Below, piece after piece: positions 22,405 to 33,722 of a stretch of 64,000 bases of DNA. Made by a program: the position numbers and the translations under genes. The notes beneath the pieces are model-generated. The model was not told the DNA's origin and ran no database searches. It saw only the letters and a program-made list of their open reading frames with translations. Positions within the stretch are counted from its first letter, which is position 1. Each line of letters opens with the position of its first letter. The stretch comes from Diprion similis (lineage: Eukaryota > Arthropoda > Insecta > Hymenoptera > Diprionidae). The stretch covers positions 7,351,425 through 7,415,424 of the forward strand of contig NC_060108.1 in assembly GCF_021155765.1 (NCBI RefSeq), read 5' to 3'.

Positions 22405-24416
22405 TGTAACGGGTTTTTTACTTCACCCGGGGGAAAGCGGGGTCGGCACAGAGGCTCGTTTACAAAAATGGCGTTGACCAACACGGCAATAGAAAGATGG
22501 AAAAATAAAGATTGACGGCACTGCAGAACAGGTGTTGGGCGCCAGGCTCGAGAGAGCCGTAAGAGACTATACTCTTACCAGATTCGAAATTTACCGTCCT
22601 ATAGCATTCGTTCGCTGACTCGAACGGCGAACCAAACTCACACAACCAAACCTCAAAGCAAAACTATAGCAGGGGCAAGCACAAACAAAAACAGCCGACT
22701 AGCTAGCGGTGAGGGGAACGTGGGCGCGAAGGTGAAATAGTATAGTGGATAATCAAATGATTATAGACGTAATTACCAGCATTTATTAACAACCAACGCC
22801 GTTACGGCAAGGCAGAAGGCAACAGGCAACAAAATATTTACACGGCAAGCGGTCTTATTGGTGGCGGTACGCTTCGATACAATTCAAAAATAAATGAAAA
22901 TAAAACAGCATAAAATGCAACACAGCAAGAAAATTAAACAATTCAATATAACACGGCAAAGATCAAGCAGTATAAGCTAGAAGCGACGAGCGGCAAACGA
23001 CCAAGATAGGCGAATAATAAGCGACGTAAAATCATTAACAGTTCGATAACTCATGCGACTACAGAATCGTAGTGGAGCAAATGCGTTAACGATTTCAAAA
23101 CTCAAACCAAGGCAGAACAATTCCAAAAACAAACTTGCTAACAATCGAACAGTTTCACAAATATCAAATAATCCTTCTTCGCTTTTTCTATATTATCGGC
23201 ACGGTCGCCTGTCGCTGCTTGACGGTGGTAGTTACGCTCGGCAACGACGGCACGGGCGCACACACTCACTCACAGATTCTCTCTCTCTCTCACGTACTTG
23301 GTACGCGGCCGGGAAGCGGCACGGTACACGATCTATTACAAGTTATATGTTACAATAAAACGGCAGAAAATCACCGAATGAACAACCAGACTATCTTATC
23401 GTAATTATAACAAATCAAGGTAGCAATTAAAATCAGAAATACAATTGAATAGGAAAGCTTAGCTACCACGAGGCTCGCGGACTTTCATACAAAATGGCCG
23501 ACCAAAGCCGGCTGGCAACCTGTTACAAGTGAAAAATGGCCTGAGGCCGTTGAGAATCTACAGCCAGCAAGGCCCGGGGTAACGTTAGCCTACCTTATCT
23601 CGGCACACAAGTCTGGTCTTCCTCTCAGAAACAAACGGCAGTTACTCGTCTCAACGGGGTTAGGCGAAATCGGCACAAACTACAGTACAATTTCTCAGTA
23701 CAGCTAAACGGCGGTAAAGCTCAAAACGCGGACAGTTAATTGCTCTACGAAACACTGCTACTAATAGCGAAGCGCAAGGAAGAGTGAGGTGGCCGCCGGC
23801 CTTCGGCGATAGCGATCCCGCGGTGGCGCTACGGGAGGGGATGATAGGTAGATTGGCGAGAGACCGGCGGGAGCCTAGGCAGCCGGTCTGTTCGCCACGC
23901 TGTGCTGCGGGTTGCGAGGGTGGTCTGGCGAAGGTGGAAATGTCCTCTCGGCATCGGCGAGGCCAGGGGGAGACCGAGTCCGGTTGTTTGTGGGTGCCGG
24001 GTGGCAAGGCCGGTCTTATCGGAGGCTCAGGTGGAGGCAACTCGACCCCTGGGCAGCAGCAGCAGTATGTCCTTGGCGGCATCGAGGTCCGAGCAACCAA
24101 CAGCGCGACTACTGGGTCCGGGGCTTCGAACTCCACGCCGGTCGTCCTGTGGTCCCTCCGAGTTTCCCGCGACGGCAGCGCAGGGTGGTCGTTGGATGGC
24201 GTCGGCATTGGCGGCGGCGGTGGTGGCGGTCACCTCAGAGAATGGGTTGGGGGAGTAACAAAAAGCATTAGCAACAACACATAAATCTTGAAGCTAACTC
24301 TGGTTGTTCATTGGCGGCACGGCAGGACTCTCCCTAGCTCTTTAAGAGCGCTTGACGCGGCCGCCTGGGAGTGGAGGTGCGGGTCGGTGACGGGCTGGTA
24401 GACCCGCCACGTCACA
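22405..24416. mobile_element. Solo-LTR-like insertion (2012 bp) with 4-bp target-site duplication
   Basis: The segment begins TGTAACGGG and ends CCACGTCACA, giving the short TGTnAC inverted ends typical of LTRs. It is flanked on both sides by ATGC (22401-22404 and 24417-24420). Removing it plus one ATGC restores the LINE copy D reading frame across RT motif A. No retroviral coding sequence is present inside; small open frames at 23660-24284 overlap each other and show no domain. A solo LTR left by LTR-LTR recombination is the best reading. It differs internally from the gypsy LTR at 27595-28869, so it is another family. Orientation is not determined. Confidence 0.75.
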
Positions 24417-26154
24417 ATGCATTCATGATGTCCAGGGAGATCGCTATCGCCACCTCGTCCACCGTGACCACGCCTTCCGCGAAGCAGCGCACTCTGAGAA
24501 GGGCGTCACACGTCGACCGCCCTTCCAGGAAGCCGAACTGCCCCTCAAAGAGGCCTGACCCTGGGTTCGCCTCCATCCATGCCCCTAGCTTCCGGATCAG
24601 GATCCTTCCAAAGGCCGTACTGATCTCGTTTAAGAGGCAAATCGGTCTTACCCCGATACCCCCGTCCTCAGAAATGTGCACTACGCGTGCGGTTTTCCAC
24701 GCGGGTGGCACTTTGCCCTTAAGCAGGCACTATGTAAGCAGTCCGCGATCAGCGCCACCATATCATGTGGGACCCTAGCCCACACCCTACCCTTCATTCC
24801 ATCCAGTCCTGGGGCTGTGTTCTTCTCCCCTTCCTTCCTCAGGGCCTTTTGAACCTCCTCCGCCGTGACCCTTCACTCTTTCGTCCAGCTCCAGGGAACT
24901 TCGCCCTCGCTGTCCTCGCTGTCCGTCTCGCCCCGAGGAAAAAGCGACGCTACAAGTTTCGTGGTCGACTCCGCGTCAAGGGTTGCCGTCAGCCCCGCGG
25001 AAAAAGCGACGCCAGGAGTCTCGTGGTCGACTCTACGTCAAGGGTTGCCATCAGCCCCGCGGAAGACTTCCGCAGCTTGCCTAGGACCAATTTATACGGC
25101 TATCCGTCGATTAAAGCCTACCAGCAGCGGGCCTTGGCAGCTTTAATCGCGTCCCGCAAGCTTCTCTTGGCATCCTTGAATGCCACTTTCCGTTGTTGCG
25201 CCTCTACAGAGCGCCGGCCACACCTTCCAACACGTCACGTGGCACGCACGTATGACCTCCGGAGGTCCGCGATGTCCGCGTTCCACTAGTAAGCCGCACA
25301 TCGTTCGGCCCTCCACCTCACTCTAGGCGCCACGGCATCGCATGATATGGCCACTGCTCATCCGATCCACCCAGCCAGTCCTATCGCTGTGGACTTATCA
25401 GTACCCGTCGGCTTTCGCGCAATCTGCAGCGACAGGGTTTCCTCGAACCTCTCCATGTCAACTTCGGCGAGATTCCATCGCTTCACCTCCCTGTAAGGGG
25501 GCGCTGCTTGCACGGGAGCCTTCACACTTCATATTGGATGTACCGGTGATCCGAGAGGGTTTCGAGCTCGGATAACACCCTCCATCTCCTGATGCGGGGT
25601 GCCAGGTCCTGTGTGGCCCACGCAACGTCTACCACAGAGCTCCCCCCTGTGGTCTCACGCAGGCTGCTCCCATCCCGGTGTTCAGAAGGCCGAGGTTGGA
25701 GGCTACCGCCCAGCGTTTGAGTAGTTTCCCTCTCCGATTCCTGCCGAGGGGGTCCCAGACTGGAGCACGGGCATTGAGGTCTCCGCCTATTAGGATGCCC
25801 CTAGTTCCTCGCACCATCCTTATGACGTCCTCGATGTCATCCAGGCATGCCAGGAAGACCTCTTGATGGACGTTCGGGGAGATATATACCGACATCACCA
25901 TCGTCTTCCCATACTTGGCCGCTACGTAGCAGTACCCCCTCTGCACCAGGACGTACCCTTGCTGGGTGTTCCCTGGTCTCCAGCTGATAGCCGCTCTTGC
26001 GTCGAGGCTGCTGAGCCAGTATGGGGAGTCCTGGATTTTGTTGTGGGGCTCCGAGATCAGGCATACGTCGAGCAGGCCCCCGGCACACCAGCTACGGGTA
26101 AGGTTACCCAGGCGAAACCTGGCCATGCTCGGTCGTCGTGTTGGTTGTGGGCCT

Positions 26155-27594
26155 TCAACCCCGCTCACTTGCCGATTCGCATCGTGCCGTTCCTATTATG
26201 TGGGTACTCTCCCTACCCTTCCCGGCGCACACCGCGCATTTTGGGGCTACCTTGCACGCTCGGGCGAGGTGCCCCTGTTCGCCGCACCTAAAGCACGACC
26301 CACCTCGGGCTTTCGGGGCCGCGCACGCAGTGCCAATGTGCCTGAATTCCCCCTAACGATAGCACTGTTTTGGACAGGCTTCTAGCACTTCAACCCGCGC
26401 CATCGGCTACCCTTCACGCAGCTTTCCTGCAGCAACTACTTTTGTTACTGTCGCTAGCGGGCATTGGACCCAGGTACTGAAGAGGCCATTGTCCGTTGCG
26501 CGCAATGGGCCTATACGCACCGCCACCGGCTTACACCCCCCTACCTCCGTGATGACGCAGCCCAGTTCCCCGGTAGTCACGGACTCGTCTGAACCCGAAA
26601 TTCTGACCTCCCCATCGATCGTCGGGCGTGTGATCCGCACAGCGTCTCCGTACTGATCCCTCACCATCCGTTCGAGGTGGGACGCGAATAGATCCACCTT
26701 ACCGGGTCCGTCCGGACCAGAGACCTCGACGAGGACCCCCACGTTTGCTGCGCGGGGAATCTTGGTCGCCGGCATCTGCAGGTCTGTCAAGGAAATTCTT
26801 TCCCTAGCCTTGAGGAGGATGTCCACATAGGAATGCTTGTCTCCCACTCCCTTAATCGCAATTGCTGCCGATTTTGGGGCCTTGCGGCCCGTGATCTTCT
26901 TAGCTGCAGTAACAGCTTCGTCTCCCTTTTTCCGTGGCGTTTCTCCGGGCTCAGCTTCCGAATGTGAAGTCATCGTTGTGGCCCCCGGGGTTCCCTTGAC
27001 TTCTGCCTTCTTGCCCTTCTTTCGGTTTTCCAACACCTCACTGCCATCGGCCACCGGAGTGGTGTCACTCACCCCCATTGGCGTGGCCGTCATCGCAGTG
27101 TCCCCCCGACTCCCGTTCGGCACTGCTGTACGCGCCCATGTCGAGTGCGCTGGATTAGTCCCCCAAGCTGGCTCGGAGTTCCCTTTAGTTTTGGGGACGT
27201 CAAAGTCGCCGATGGTGCAAGCTGCTTTCCCTCCTGTTCGTGTTTTCCAGGAGAAGCCGGGCCATCAGCGTCATTTCCCTCCATAACTTTGCTACAGAGG
27301 CGATCTGTCGCTCCAACTCCTCTTCTCTGGCTCTAGCTCTGTCCGACAGTAACCCGAATTCAGATCCTGTCAGCCCGAGGCCAAGCTCCGAGGCTTCAGC
27401 GGAGATCGCAGTTGGCAGCTCCCCGTCGCCGTCGGCTCCACTCCACCCCTTAGCTGCTTCCAAATCCAACAGTGAAAGCGCCTGTGCCTCTCTGGACGAC
27501 AGGTTGGTGAATCCAGTCGGAGAGCCACTTACAATCTGGGCGTAAGTTGTCTTCTCACCCAAATCTATTCCCCGCCTGGCCTTCTCCAGAACTC
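26155..27594 (-). pseudogene. LINE copy D ORF1 (gag-like with CCHC knuckles)
   Basis: The minus-strand ORF1 is open into the gypsy LTR at 27594, so its N-terminus is lost. Segments: 27200-27594 (GEKTTYAQIVSGSPTG), 26407-27123 with the conserved block VRISGSDESVTTGELGCVIT, and the zinc region at 26230-26350. One knuckle has lost its second Cys to a TAG; CFRCGEQGHLARAC is intact, followed by CAVCAGKG. The stop at 26155-26157 lies downstream of the ORF2 start at 26182, so the two ORFs overlap. It binds element RNA in related LINEs. Confidence 0.75.
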
Positions 27595-28869
27595 TGTAAC
27601 GGTGTTACCGGTCCTGGTCGGTCGGATTACCCTTCGGTAGTGGTTGCACCCCCCTCCAGCCGGATGCTCAGAGTCGACCAGGGTCAGTTTAAGAAGGAGT
27701 AGAGTGATTGATATAATTGGACACTTTATTAGAGTAATAACTGTAGTTTATTGATCTCGTCGTTTGGATCACTAAGAAAAACAAAAATATAGCAACGTAT
27801 GCTGCAATCAACTCGGTTTTTCGTGATAAATAATTATAACTAACATCTATATATGTACAACAGGTCAAAGAATATCCTTACATACTAGACAGAGTATGAC
27901 GGGTATTAAATCGGCGGTGCCGGTACAATGGTCATATCTTTATATATGTTTATATATATACAACAAAGCAAAAGGCGTACTATGGATTAAGGTATACTAA
28001 TATTTAACAAACTGTGGACGGCCGGTAATAATATGTATATATATCGAAACGGTATATATATATATATATATGTAAAGAAATATGACGAGGCCTATATTCA
28101 CCTCACCATATTTCTTTCTCACTCCCAAATTCAAAATTTCGCCGCTCAACAATGAGCGCTCCTGGCAGCTTCACGGTCAATAGCACATGCGCGTAAACAT
28201 GAGCGAATACAGACGAAAGAATGCCGAGAGCATGTGATAAATCAGTACACAAGTTGTGATCAGTGGAATTACACTCAGAAACGGCAGAACGAGAGGAAAA
28301 TAAGCTGTAAATGTCGTTTCTCCATTCACAGGTAATATTTTTCTCATTCAGCTTAGAATATAAATGTATAATGTAAAAAAGTAATGTAATGCAATGGTAT
28401 ACGAACCAATAAACTCCATTTACAGAGAAACTCATCGCAGCTTCAATAAAGTTCAAAAAGGAATATTATATACATATGACGGAACGGTGAATATATTTTG
28501 GTAGAAGGCCGGACAGGTGATTTTACGGCGTAATAAAGATATATGTTGCTGGCATAATCTACTTACACTTTTAAACTACGAGTTAATAGTCGCACCTATT
28601 AAACCGGATGAGTCTGAGCTAGAGCTGGAGTAGCGGAGACTGGTTTAACAATGGGCCGAACAGCCCTCCATAAGGGTTTGCTCGCGGTACCCTTCGTGTG
28701 AGCAGCGTGCGTGCCTGGCGGGCGCTCAGGACCCTCAGGTACGGCTCTCGGGGTGCGCGCGGCCCGAAGGGTTCGGGGCCTAGTGACGAGGTGGCGGCAG
28801 CGGGTCGATTTCAGGAATCGGTTAACGGGTAAACAGGTGTTCGGCCCGACTGCCGGTTGCCTCGTCACA
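27595..28869 (-). repeat. Ty3/gypsy 3' LTR (1275 bp)
   Basis: On the minus strand the LTR starts TGTGACGAGGCAACCGG directly after a polypurine tract and ends ACACCGTTACA, which reads TGTAACGGTGTT on the plus strand at 27595. The TGT...ACA ends are canonical. A polyadenylation signal AATAAA on the minus strand (plus TTTATT at about 27727) lies near the LTR's 3' end. The interior is AT-rich with TA repeats. The 4 bases outside are ACTC (27591-27594); the matching copy on the other side is not in view. Confidence 0.75.
28052..28072. repeat. TA microsatellite
   Basis: A short uninterrupted (TA)n run lies inside the gypsy LTR; shorter TATATA clusters occur around 27940-28040. Confidence 0.9.
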
Positions 28870-28885
28870 CTCCCCTCCTCCTTCG
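28870..28885 (-). promoter_or_regulatory. Polypurine tract of the gypsy element
   Basis: Read on the minus strand the sequence CGAAGGAGGAGGGGAG immediately precedes the LTR's TGTGACG. This is the position and composition expected for the primer of plus-strand DNA synthesis, and it fixes both the orientation of the element and the LTR boundary. Confidence 0.8.
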
Positions 28886-28936
28886 GGAAGCGTAATTTCA
28901 CGCTCAACAGGCGGGGGTGTTCAGGAGAGATTTTTT

Positions 28937-29425
28937 TTAAGGCTTACGGTTTCGGGGCGCTGACGAAGGTGATGTTGCCCGTCCAGTCCAGACGGATGAC
29001 CTGCACCTGTGCCTGCACCTGCACCCGTGCCGGCGATGGCGCCATTTCCGGGCCCTGATCGGGATTTCCGCCTCCCCGCCGTCGGGCAGCTGGTGGTAGG
29101 CTGCCGGCCTTAGTGGGACAGGTCGGCCGGTCGAGTACCCGGGATTGGTAGCCGGCTGTGTCCACTGGTGGACGGTGGTTCGGACGGTGGCGGCCCTTGC
29201 CGGTTGAGGGGTGGCCAGGACTCGGAGGGTCCCCCGGTACTGGGTCATCAGCGGCGCCTTGACGACCTCGAGCTCCCGTGCCGGTGCCGTAGCTGGTGGT
29301 CTCAGCCGGTCGGCCAACGTCCGGATGTTCGGGACGATGGCCGGCCTCCTCGGACCATCCACCTCGACCGTCGGTAGTCTAACGACTGGAACGTACAGGA
29401 CTGGCCTCGATGCTTTTCGTTCCAT
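28937..29425 (-). CDS. Unassigned proline/arginine-rich ORF between integrase and LTR
   Basis: A 162-codon open frame starts with ATG (MERKASRPVLYVPVVRLPTV) and lies between the end of pol, allowing for the nested Harbinger insert, and the polypurine tract. It is rich in Pro, Arg and Ala, with no zinc knuckle, signal peptide or transmembrane segment that would suggest gag or env. It may be a third ORF, a 3' extension of pol, or simply an open frame in GC-rich DNA. I do not recognise it. Confidence 0.25.
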   Translation of the reverse strand: MERKASRPVLYVPVVRLPTVEVDGPRRPAIVPNIRTLADRLRPPATAPARELEVVKAPLMTQYRGTLRVLATPQPARAATVRTTVHQWTQPATNPGYSTGRPVPLRPAAYHQLPDGGEAEIPIRARKWRHRRHGCRCRHRCRSSVWTGRATSPSSAPRNRKP

Positions 29426-29623
29426 TTTTCTTGATGGTTCAAAGATGAAGTACCTCGGTAGATCCCTAGGTACAACTGATTACGGGTACGTTCGGCTTGT
29501 CTGCTTCAAAGGTGTTGGCGCTTGCGCTTTCAGGCGGCGTTTTCGTCCGTTCGACTTAGCTATAGCGTGAAAGCGTAAGTGACAAGGCGAACGCTGATAG
29601 CGTTACTACACGTGTTTGTAAAA

Positions 29624-31493
29624 ATGGCGGCAGATCATGAACGTCAGTTACTGAGTTTAGCAATACATGAATTTTACGAAATCATGTTTTCATCTTCATC
29701 GGAAGAAAGTGAGGACAATGACGAAGAAATGTTTCCAAATTTATTCAAGCAAAAAGAGCCAATTCCACGGATACCAAATTACTTTGAGGTTATCGTGCCT
29801 CAGTATACAGCCGAACAGTTTAAATCGCATTTCAGGTACGTTTTATTTGTACATAGTTTATAGTTATATCTAAAAAAAAAGGTAATATTGATGTGGGCTG
29901 CCCATAATATTTGTAGATGCAATATTCAGTATTACACTCTCCGCATTAACACGGCTTAATACGGGCAGTGACAAGTGTAAAGCCGCTGGCATTCAACTAT
30001 AATACATTTACAACTGTAAGTATGCTGCTTGCTAGTCATTTTTTGCCATGCATGAAGGCCTTTCGCTATCAAAATGCTATGAACGGCAAAAAGTCCTTGC
30101 CTGGAAATACATGGCAAATGTTTTCGACTGGGTTTATGTTGAGATTCTTGATGTTTTATTGCAGAATATTTCCACGGACATTTCAGTTTGTATTGAATAT
30201 TATCAGGCCCAAGTTGACACGAAAAAAGCCTGGTTGTCCGACGATACCTCCTGATAAACAACTCCTAATTGCTATTTGGAAAATGGCAACTCCAGACTCA
30301 TACAGGTAATTTATCCTTATAACGTATATTGGATCTCATAGCATACAATATCTTCCATATTTTCATGAAGCCATTTCTCTTTAAGGTCAATTTGTGTGAA
30401 ATTCAATGTTGGACAAGCAACTGCACTGAAGTCCGTGAGAAGAGTGACTAAAGCCTTAACAGATTTGTCTCCTGTTTTCATTACCTGGCCTAATGAAGGA
30501 AGAGCGAATGAAATATCCAATGGTTTTCATGCCACCACTGGTTTCCCAAAAGTTGTTGGAGCAATAGATGGGTCACATATCAACATTCCCGCCCCACGTA
30601 ATGATTCAGAATCTTAAGTGAATGGGAAAGGTCACCACTCAATACAGTTGCAGGTAGGTACTGTAAAATATCCCACATCAACAATTTGTTGAATGGTTCA
30701 TTATAATTCAGCAGAACTGTTATTTTCTGAATACTGTATTACTTACGGACTCTACAGAAATTTCAAGAGAAACGATTTTCCTAATTTATGACATGACTTA
30801 CATTTAAAAAAATCAAATCAAGATGTCATGTCAAAAATTGGGAAAATGGTTAGTCTTAAAATTCCTATCAAGTCCCCCCTTAAGTACTCGATATTTGGTC
30901 TAATTTTTAATTCTGATTTTGGTATAGCTACGTTATAAAATTTCATGCTTCAGGCTGTCTGCGACCACCAATGCCGTTTTACTCATTGTTACGTAGGTAA
31001 TGTTGGGTCCGTCCACGATCAACGAGTATTTCGTCTCTCGGAAGTTGCCAGCTATCTTAACGACGCTACAAAATTCCCAAATGATTGTCATTTACTTGGT
31101 GATGCAGCGTACTTCATTCATGAGAACTTGCTAATGCCGTATAGAGATAACGGACATTTATCTGAAAGACAAAAAAATTTCAACTTCCGTCACGCATCAG
31201 CTCGAATAGCGATAGAAAGAGCATTTGGACTGCTGAAAGGAAGATTTAGAAGCCTTTGCACGTTACTCGACATGGAGCGTTTCGATGTTATCCCGGAGTT
31301 CATTTTGGCTTGTTGTGTTTTACACAATATATGTTTACTAAACAATGACGATTTCACAGGTATCAATTACGACATTCCTCTGGCGCCTGCAGGAAACCAT
31401 AATCATGTTGAAGGAGCAAACGTAGCCGCAAATCGACGTGGTGTAATCAAAAGGGATTACATCGCTGAACAGCTTCAACTACAGATTAAATGA
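29624..31493 (+). pseudogene. Harbinger transposase (HARBI1-like), four exons, one nonsense codon
   Basis: Proposed exons: 29624-29835, 30165-30305, 30386-30653, 30954-31493, all with GT-AG junctions and matching phase, giving about 386 residues. Exon 1 starts MAADHERQLLSLAIHEFYEI; exon 2 holds PRTFQFVLNIIRPKL and KQLLIAIWKMATPDSYR; exon 3 has TGFPKVVGAIDGSHINIPAP with the first catalytic Asp; exon 4 has CHLLGDAAYFI (second Asp) and IERAFGLLKGRFRSL (Glu). The protein cuts and integrates the transposon in the nucleus, in this superfamily usually with its Myb-like partner. A TAA at 30615-30617 follows NDSES, where related proteins have a Tyr codon, and is the only clear lesion. Confidence 0.85.
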
Positions 31494-32354
31494 AGTAAAT
31501 GACTCTTTCTTCAAATTATACTGATAAAATGATGTGATGAAGAAAGTTGTATGATCAATTCTAATTCTGTTCCAAAAACACAATTTCGTACAGTTTTTAA
31601 ATTGGGTAAATTAAGGTTAATAGTACTGTTTCAATTGTTTAGAAACGTCAAATATAACAAAAATGATGGGTGAGAATAAAATGAATTGTAAATTATTAGA
31701 ACTCGATGTGTTTATTGCATGTACCTGCCCTGTGTCCGTATCACAAAATAAAACAGTCAGATCTTTGGTTTCGATTACAATAGTTTAAGCACAACAATTA
31801 CTATTAAAAATTGACATACAATATAAAATGGTGAGTACATTTACACAGCTCTCTTGTTCCGTTGTCAGTAATGACTAATGAGTTAATGGCTTAATCCCGA
31901 TTGAAAAGTGATTGTGAATGGTACACAGCACCAAATATCACGAATCAGATTTAGTTAGTTCAGTCATACTATTCCTTATGTCATTTAAGAATATATAGAA
32001 TAACTAACTCAAAATATTTGATTATTCCGGTCCGTATAAACAGCCACACTCAAATCTGTTTAGTCACATCAATCAATAATGCCGCAAGAAGAGCGCCGTC
32101 GCCTTAATTCTGTCAAATTACTGTAGTGAAATACTGAAGAACGTGTGAGCTTAGGTTTCGATGCGTAACGTTTTTGGGTTAAAAATTATAAAATTCTATA
32201 GTTAGATATTTTTTCATACAACAACTTAAAATGTGATATTTAAATTAATATAATATTTCAGGTATTTGATAATGTAACGCAAACCTACATCAAAATAAAA
32301 TTCTCTTTTACCAAAATATAAAAACTTAATAATCCTTTTCAGTACATGCACCTA
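31494..32354. other. AT-rich spacer between the two convergent Harbinger genes
   Basis: No ORF or motif is supported. It contains AATAAA-type signals (for example near 31673) that could serve the transposase gene's 3' end, and lies tail to tail between the two genes. Confidence 0.5.
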
Positions 32355-33404
32355 TTATTTCTCGACAGCTGAAAGTATTTTTTCTAAAAGCACCAACGAC
32401 CTATCTCTCTGCGCAATTTTATCTTGGTGACGTCTTTCACAGTTCTCTTCCGTTCTTTGGATTTTTGTATAACAGCTACGATATCTTTATTGGAAACCTG
32501 AGCGCAGCGCTACGTGTTATGTGGACATCGCTGGAACTCTCTGATTCTGCTCGAGATCGTTTTCCTGTAGATGAGGCCGTAGTCATGGGGGCCATGAAGG
32601 GTTTCGACTTCAATAATGCATCCATTATATCAAAGTAAGGCCAAGCTCTTGTATCATTACCCGATTTGCCATTGTGGTCTTTTACAGATTGATAGGTTTT
32701 TTTTAAACCATTATATTTGGACATACATTGAGGTGCAGTAACGGTATGTCTCTTTTTTATTAATTCGTTGCAAATCATCTCCCACACCCTTTTCTGTGAG
32801 ATTTGACCAGATGTGAAGGCCTTTTCTCTCGCTCTATATTTTTCAATCAGCAAAAGGATGGCTTTATGGGACCATCTAAAAGGGCAGGCATCCTGTTTGT
32901 CAATTGCTGACGAAAGAACAGCTTGTGGCTCATTTTCTCTACCACAAAAATTTGTTTCTTCATCAATCACTTCTGCCAGTGCAGCATCTGTTGCTTCCTG
33001 CAATTGCTTTTTTGCAAGAAATACTGGGGGCTCGTTTTCTTTACCCGATGCATTTATTTCATTGTACAATTCTTTGGCCAGTGAAGCATCTTTAGCCTCT
33101 TGCAACTTCTATTTTGCAAAGCCAGAGTCTGCAAATAAACGAATCACATAATTATTTGTGTCAACAGTAGCCAGTCGGAAAAGTAAAATTCGGTTGAACT
33201 TGAATTGCTGAGTTATAAATTTCAGCTATTGATTCTGGTCGATTGTACACTTTGTGCCTAATTGAGTAAATATCTTCAAATTGGAGATCGTCATTCCGAG
33301 ATTGAGTACTTACCTATTTTAAATCGTTGAATTTCTTCGGGAGACAATTTCAGTTTTATTGTTTGGCCGGTTATAATGGCAGTTGACCTAACTTTTTGGT
33401 TCAT
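32355..33404 (-). pseudogene. Harbinger Myb/SANT-like DNA-binding protein, one nonsense codon
   Basis: Exon 1 (33314-33404) begins MNQKVRSTAIITGQTIKLKL and ends at a GTAAGT donor. Exon 2 starts at 33128 after a TTTGCAG acceptor. A TAG at 33109-33111 interrupts the frame just after the junction. The main body (32476-33105) has duplicated acidic blocks around NEPPVFLAKKQLQEATDAAL and a trihelix/Myb-like domain FRWSHKAILLLIEKYRAREK...WEMICNELIKKRHTVTAPQC...KYNGLKKTYQ. A frameshift near 32480 precedes a C-terminal helix HQDKIAQRDRSLVLLEKIL ending at 32355. In this family the protein recruits transposase to the transposon ends. Confidence 0.75.
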
Positions 33405-33722
33405 TTTGAAATACTTTTTGAGAACAGTCAAAGCTTAGGTTACGTTTTCCTATCGCTCTACCGCTAACGGCGTTCGTCTTGGTTCGTGGCGTTCAAGAGC
33501 ACCCGCGCTATTGCCGCCCTACCTGTTTGGAGTAAGCGAAATGTAGCGTGAACTGATGACGTAAACACTTCGAACTTATAGCGTCATCGCTTTACCGCAG
33601 CGATTCGGAGCGACAAGACGAACGGCGGCAGCGACACTCATGCACGCTTTCAGCGAAAAAGTGAGCAAGCCGAACGTACCCTACCTCAGGTCTCGGTCAG
33701 TGCTTATATAGTAACCTTTTGT

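Larger units (their letters stand above)
20990..26182 (-). pseudogene. LINE copy D ORF2: endonuclease, RT and C-terminal domain, interrupted
   Basis: From an ATG near 26182, minus strand: endonuclease 25629-26168 (LLDVCLISEPHNKIQDSPYW, then TRGILIGGDLNARAPVWDPL, RNRRGKLLKRWA); linker; RT N-terminus; FPP-type block MPPAWKTARVVHISEDGG, then RPICLLNEISTAFGRIL and motif A ISLDIMNA (24412-24711). Motif A is split by the 22405-24416 insertion and resumes at 22404 with FNSILWQVVREALRKRG. Then come motif B KAGVPQGSVLGPLLCNLSFD, the catalytic SYTDDTLVLSS (YTDD intact, 21952-22299), the thumb (21617-21964) and RLTQILTGHGW (21070-21390). Two poly-C runs and several frameshifts break it. Domain identity is firm. 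Confidence 0.8.
20438..27594 (-). mobile_element. R1-clade-like LINE, copy D, split by a solo LTR and truncated by a gypsy LTR
   Basis: The minus-strand LINE ends in a poly-A tract, seen here as T(14) or more at about 20440. It contains ORF2 (20990-26182, interrupted at 22405-24416) and ORF1 (26155-27594). Its 3' UTR at 20450-20985 matches copy B's. At 27594 it is cut by the 3' LTR of a Ty3/gypsy element, which removed the ORF1 N-terminus and the 5' UTR. Confidence 0.8.
29484..33681. mobile_element. PIF/Harbinger DNA transposon, complete ends (4198 bp)
   Basis: Both ends carry GGGTACGTTCGGCTTG as a 16-base inverted repeat (29484 onward, and the complement ending at 33681). The element is flanked by TAC on each side (29481-29483 and 33682-33684), a 3-bp duplication as expected for PIF/Harbinger. 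It encodes the two genes usual for the superfamily: a DDE transposase on plus and a Myb/SANT-like protein on minus. It sits inside the gypsy element between integrase and 3' LTR. Each gene has one nonsense codon, so this copy is recently dead or needs help in trans. Confidence 0.9.

Noticed and set aside
23660-24284. Four overlapping ORFs of 118-182 codons inside the solo LTR
   Set aside because: All frames are open because the segment is GC-rich; compositions are Gly/Arg/Trp- or Pro-rich without domains.
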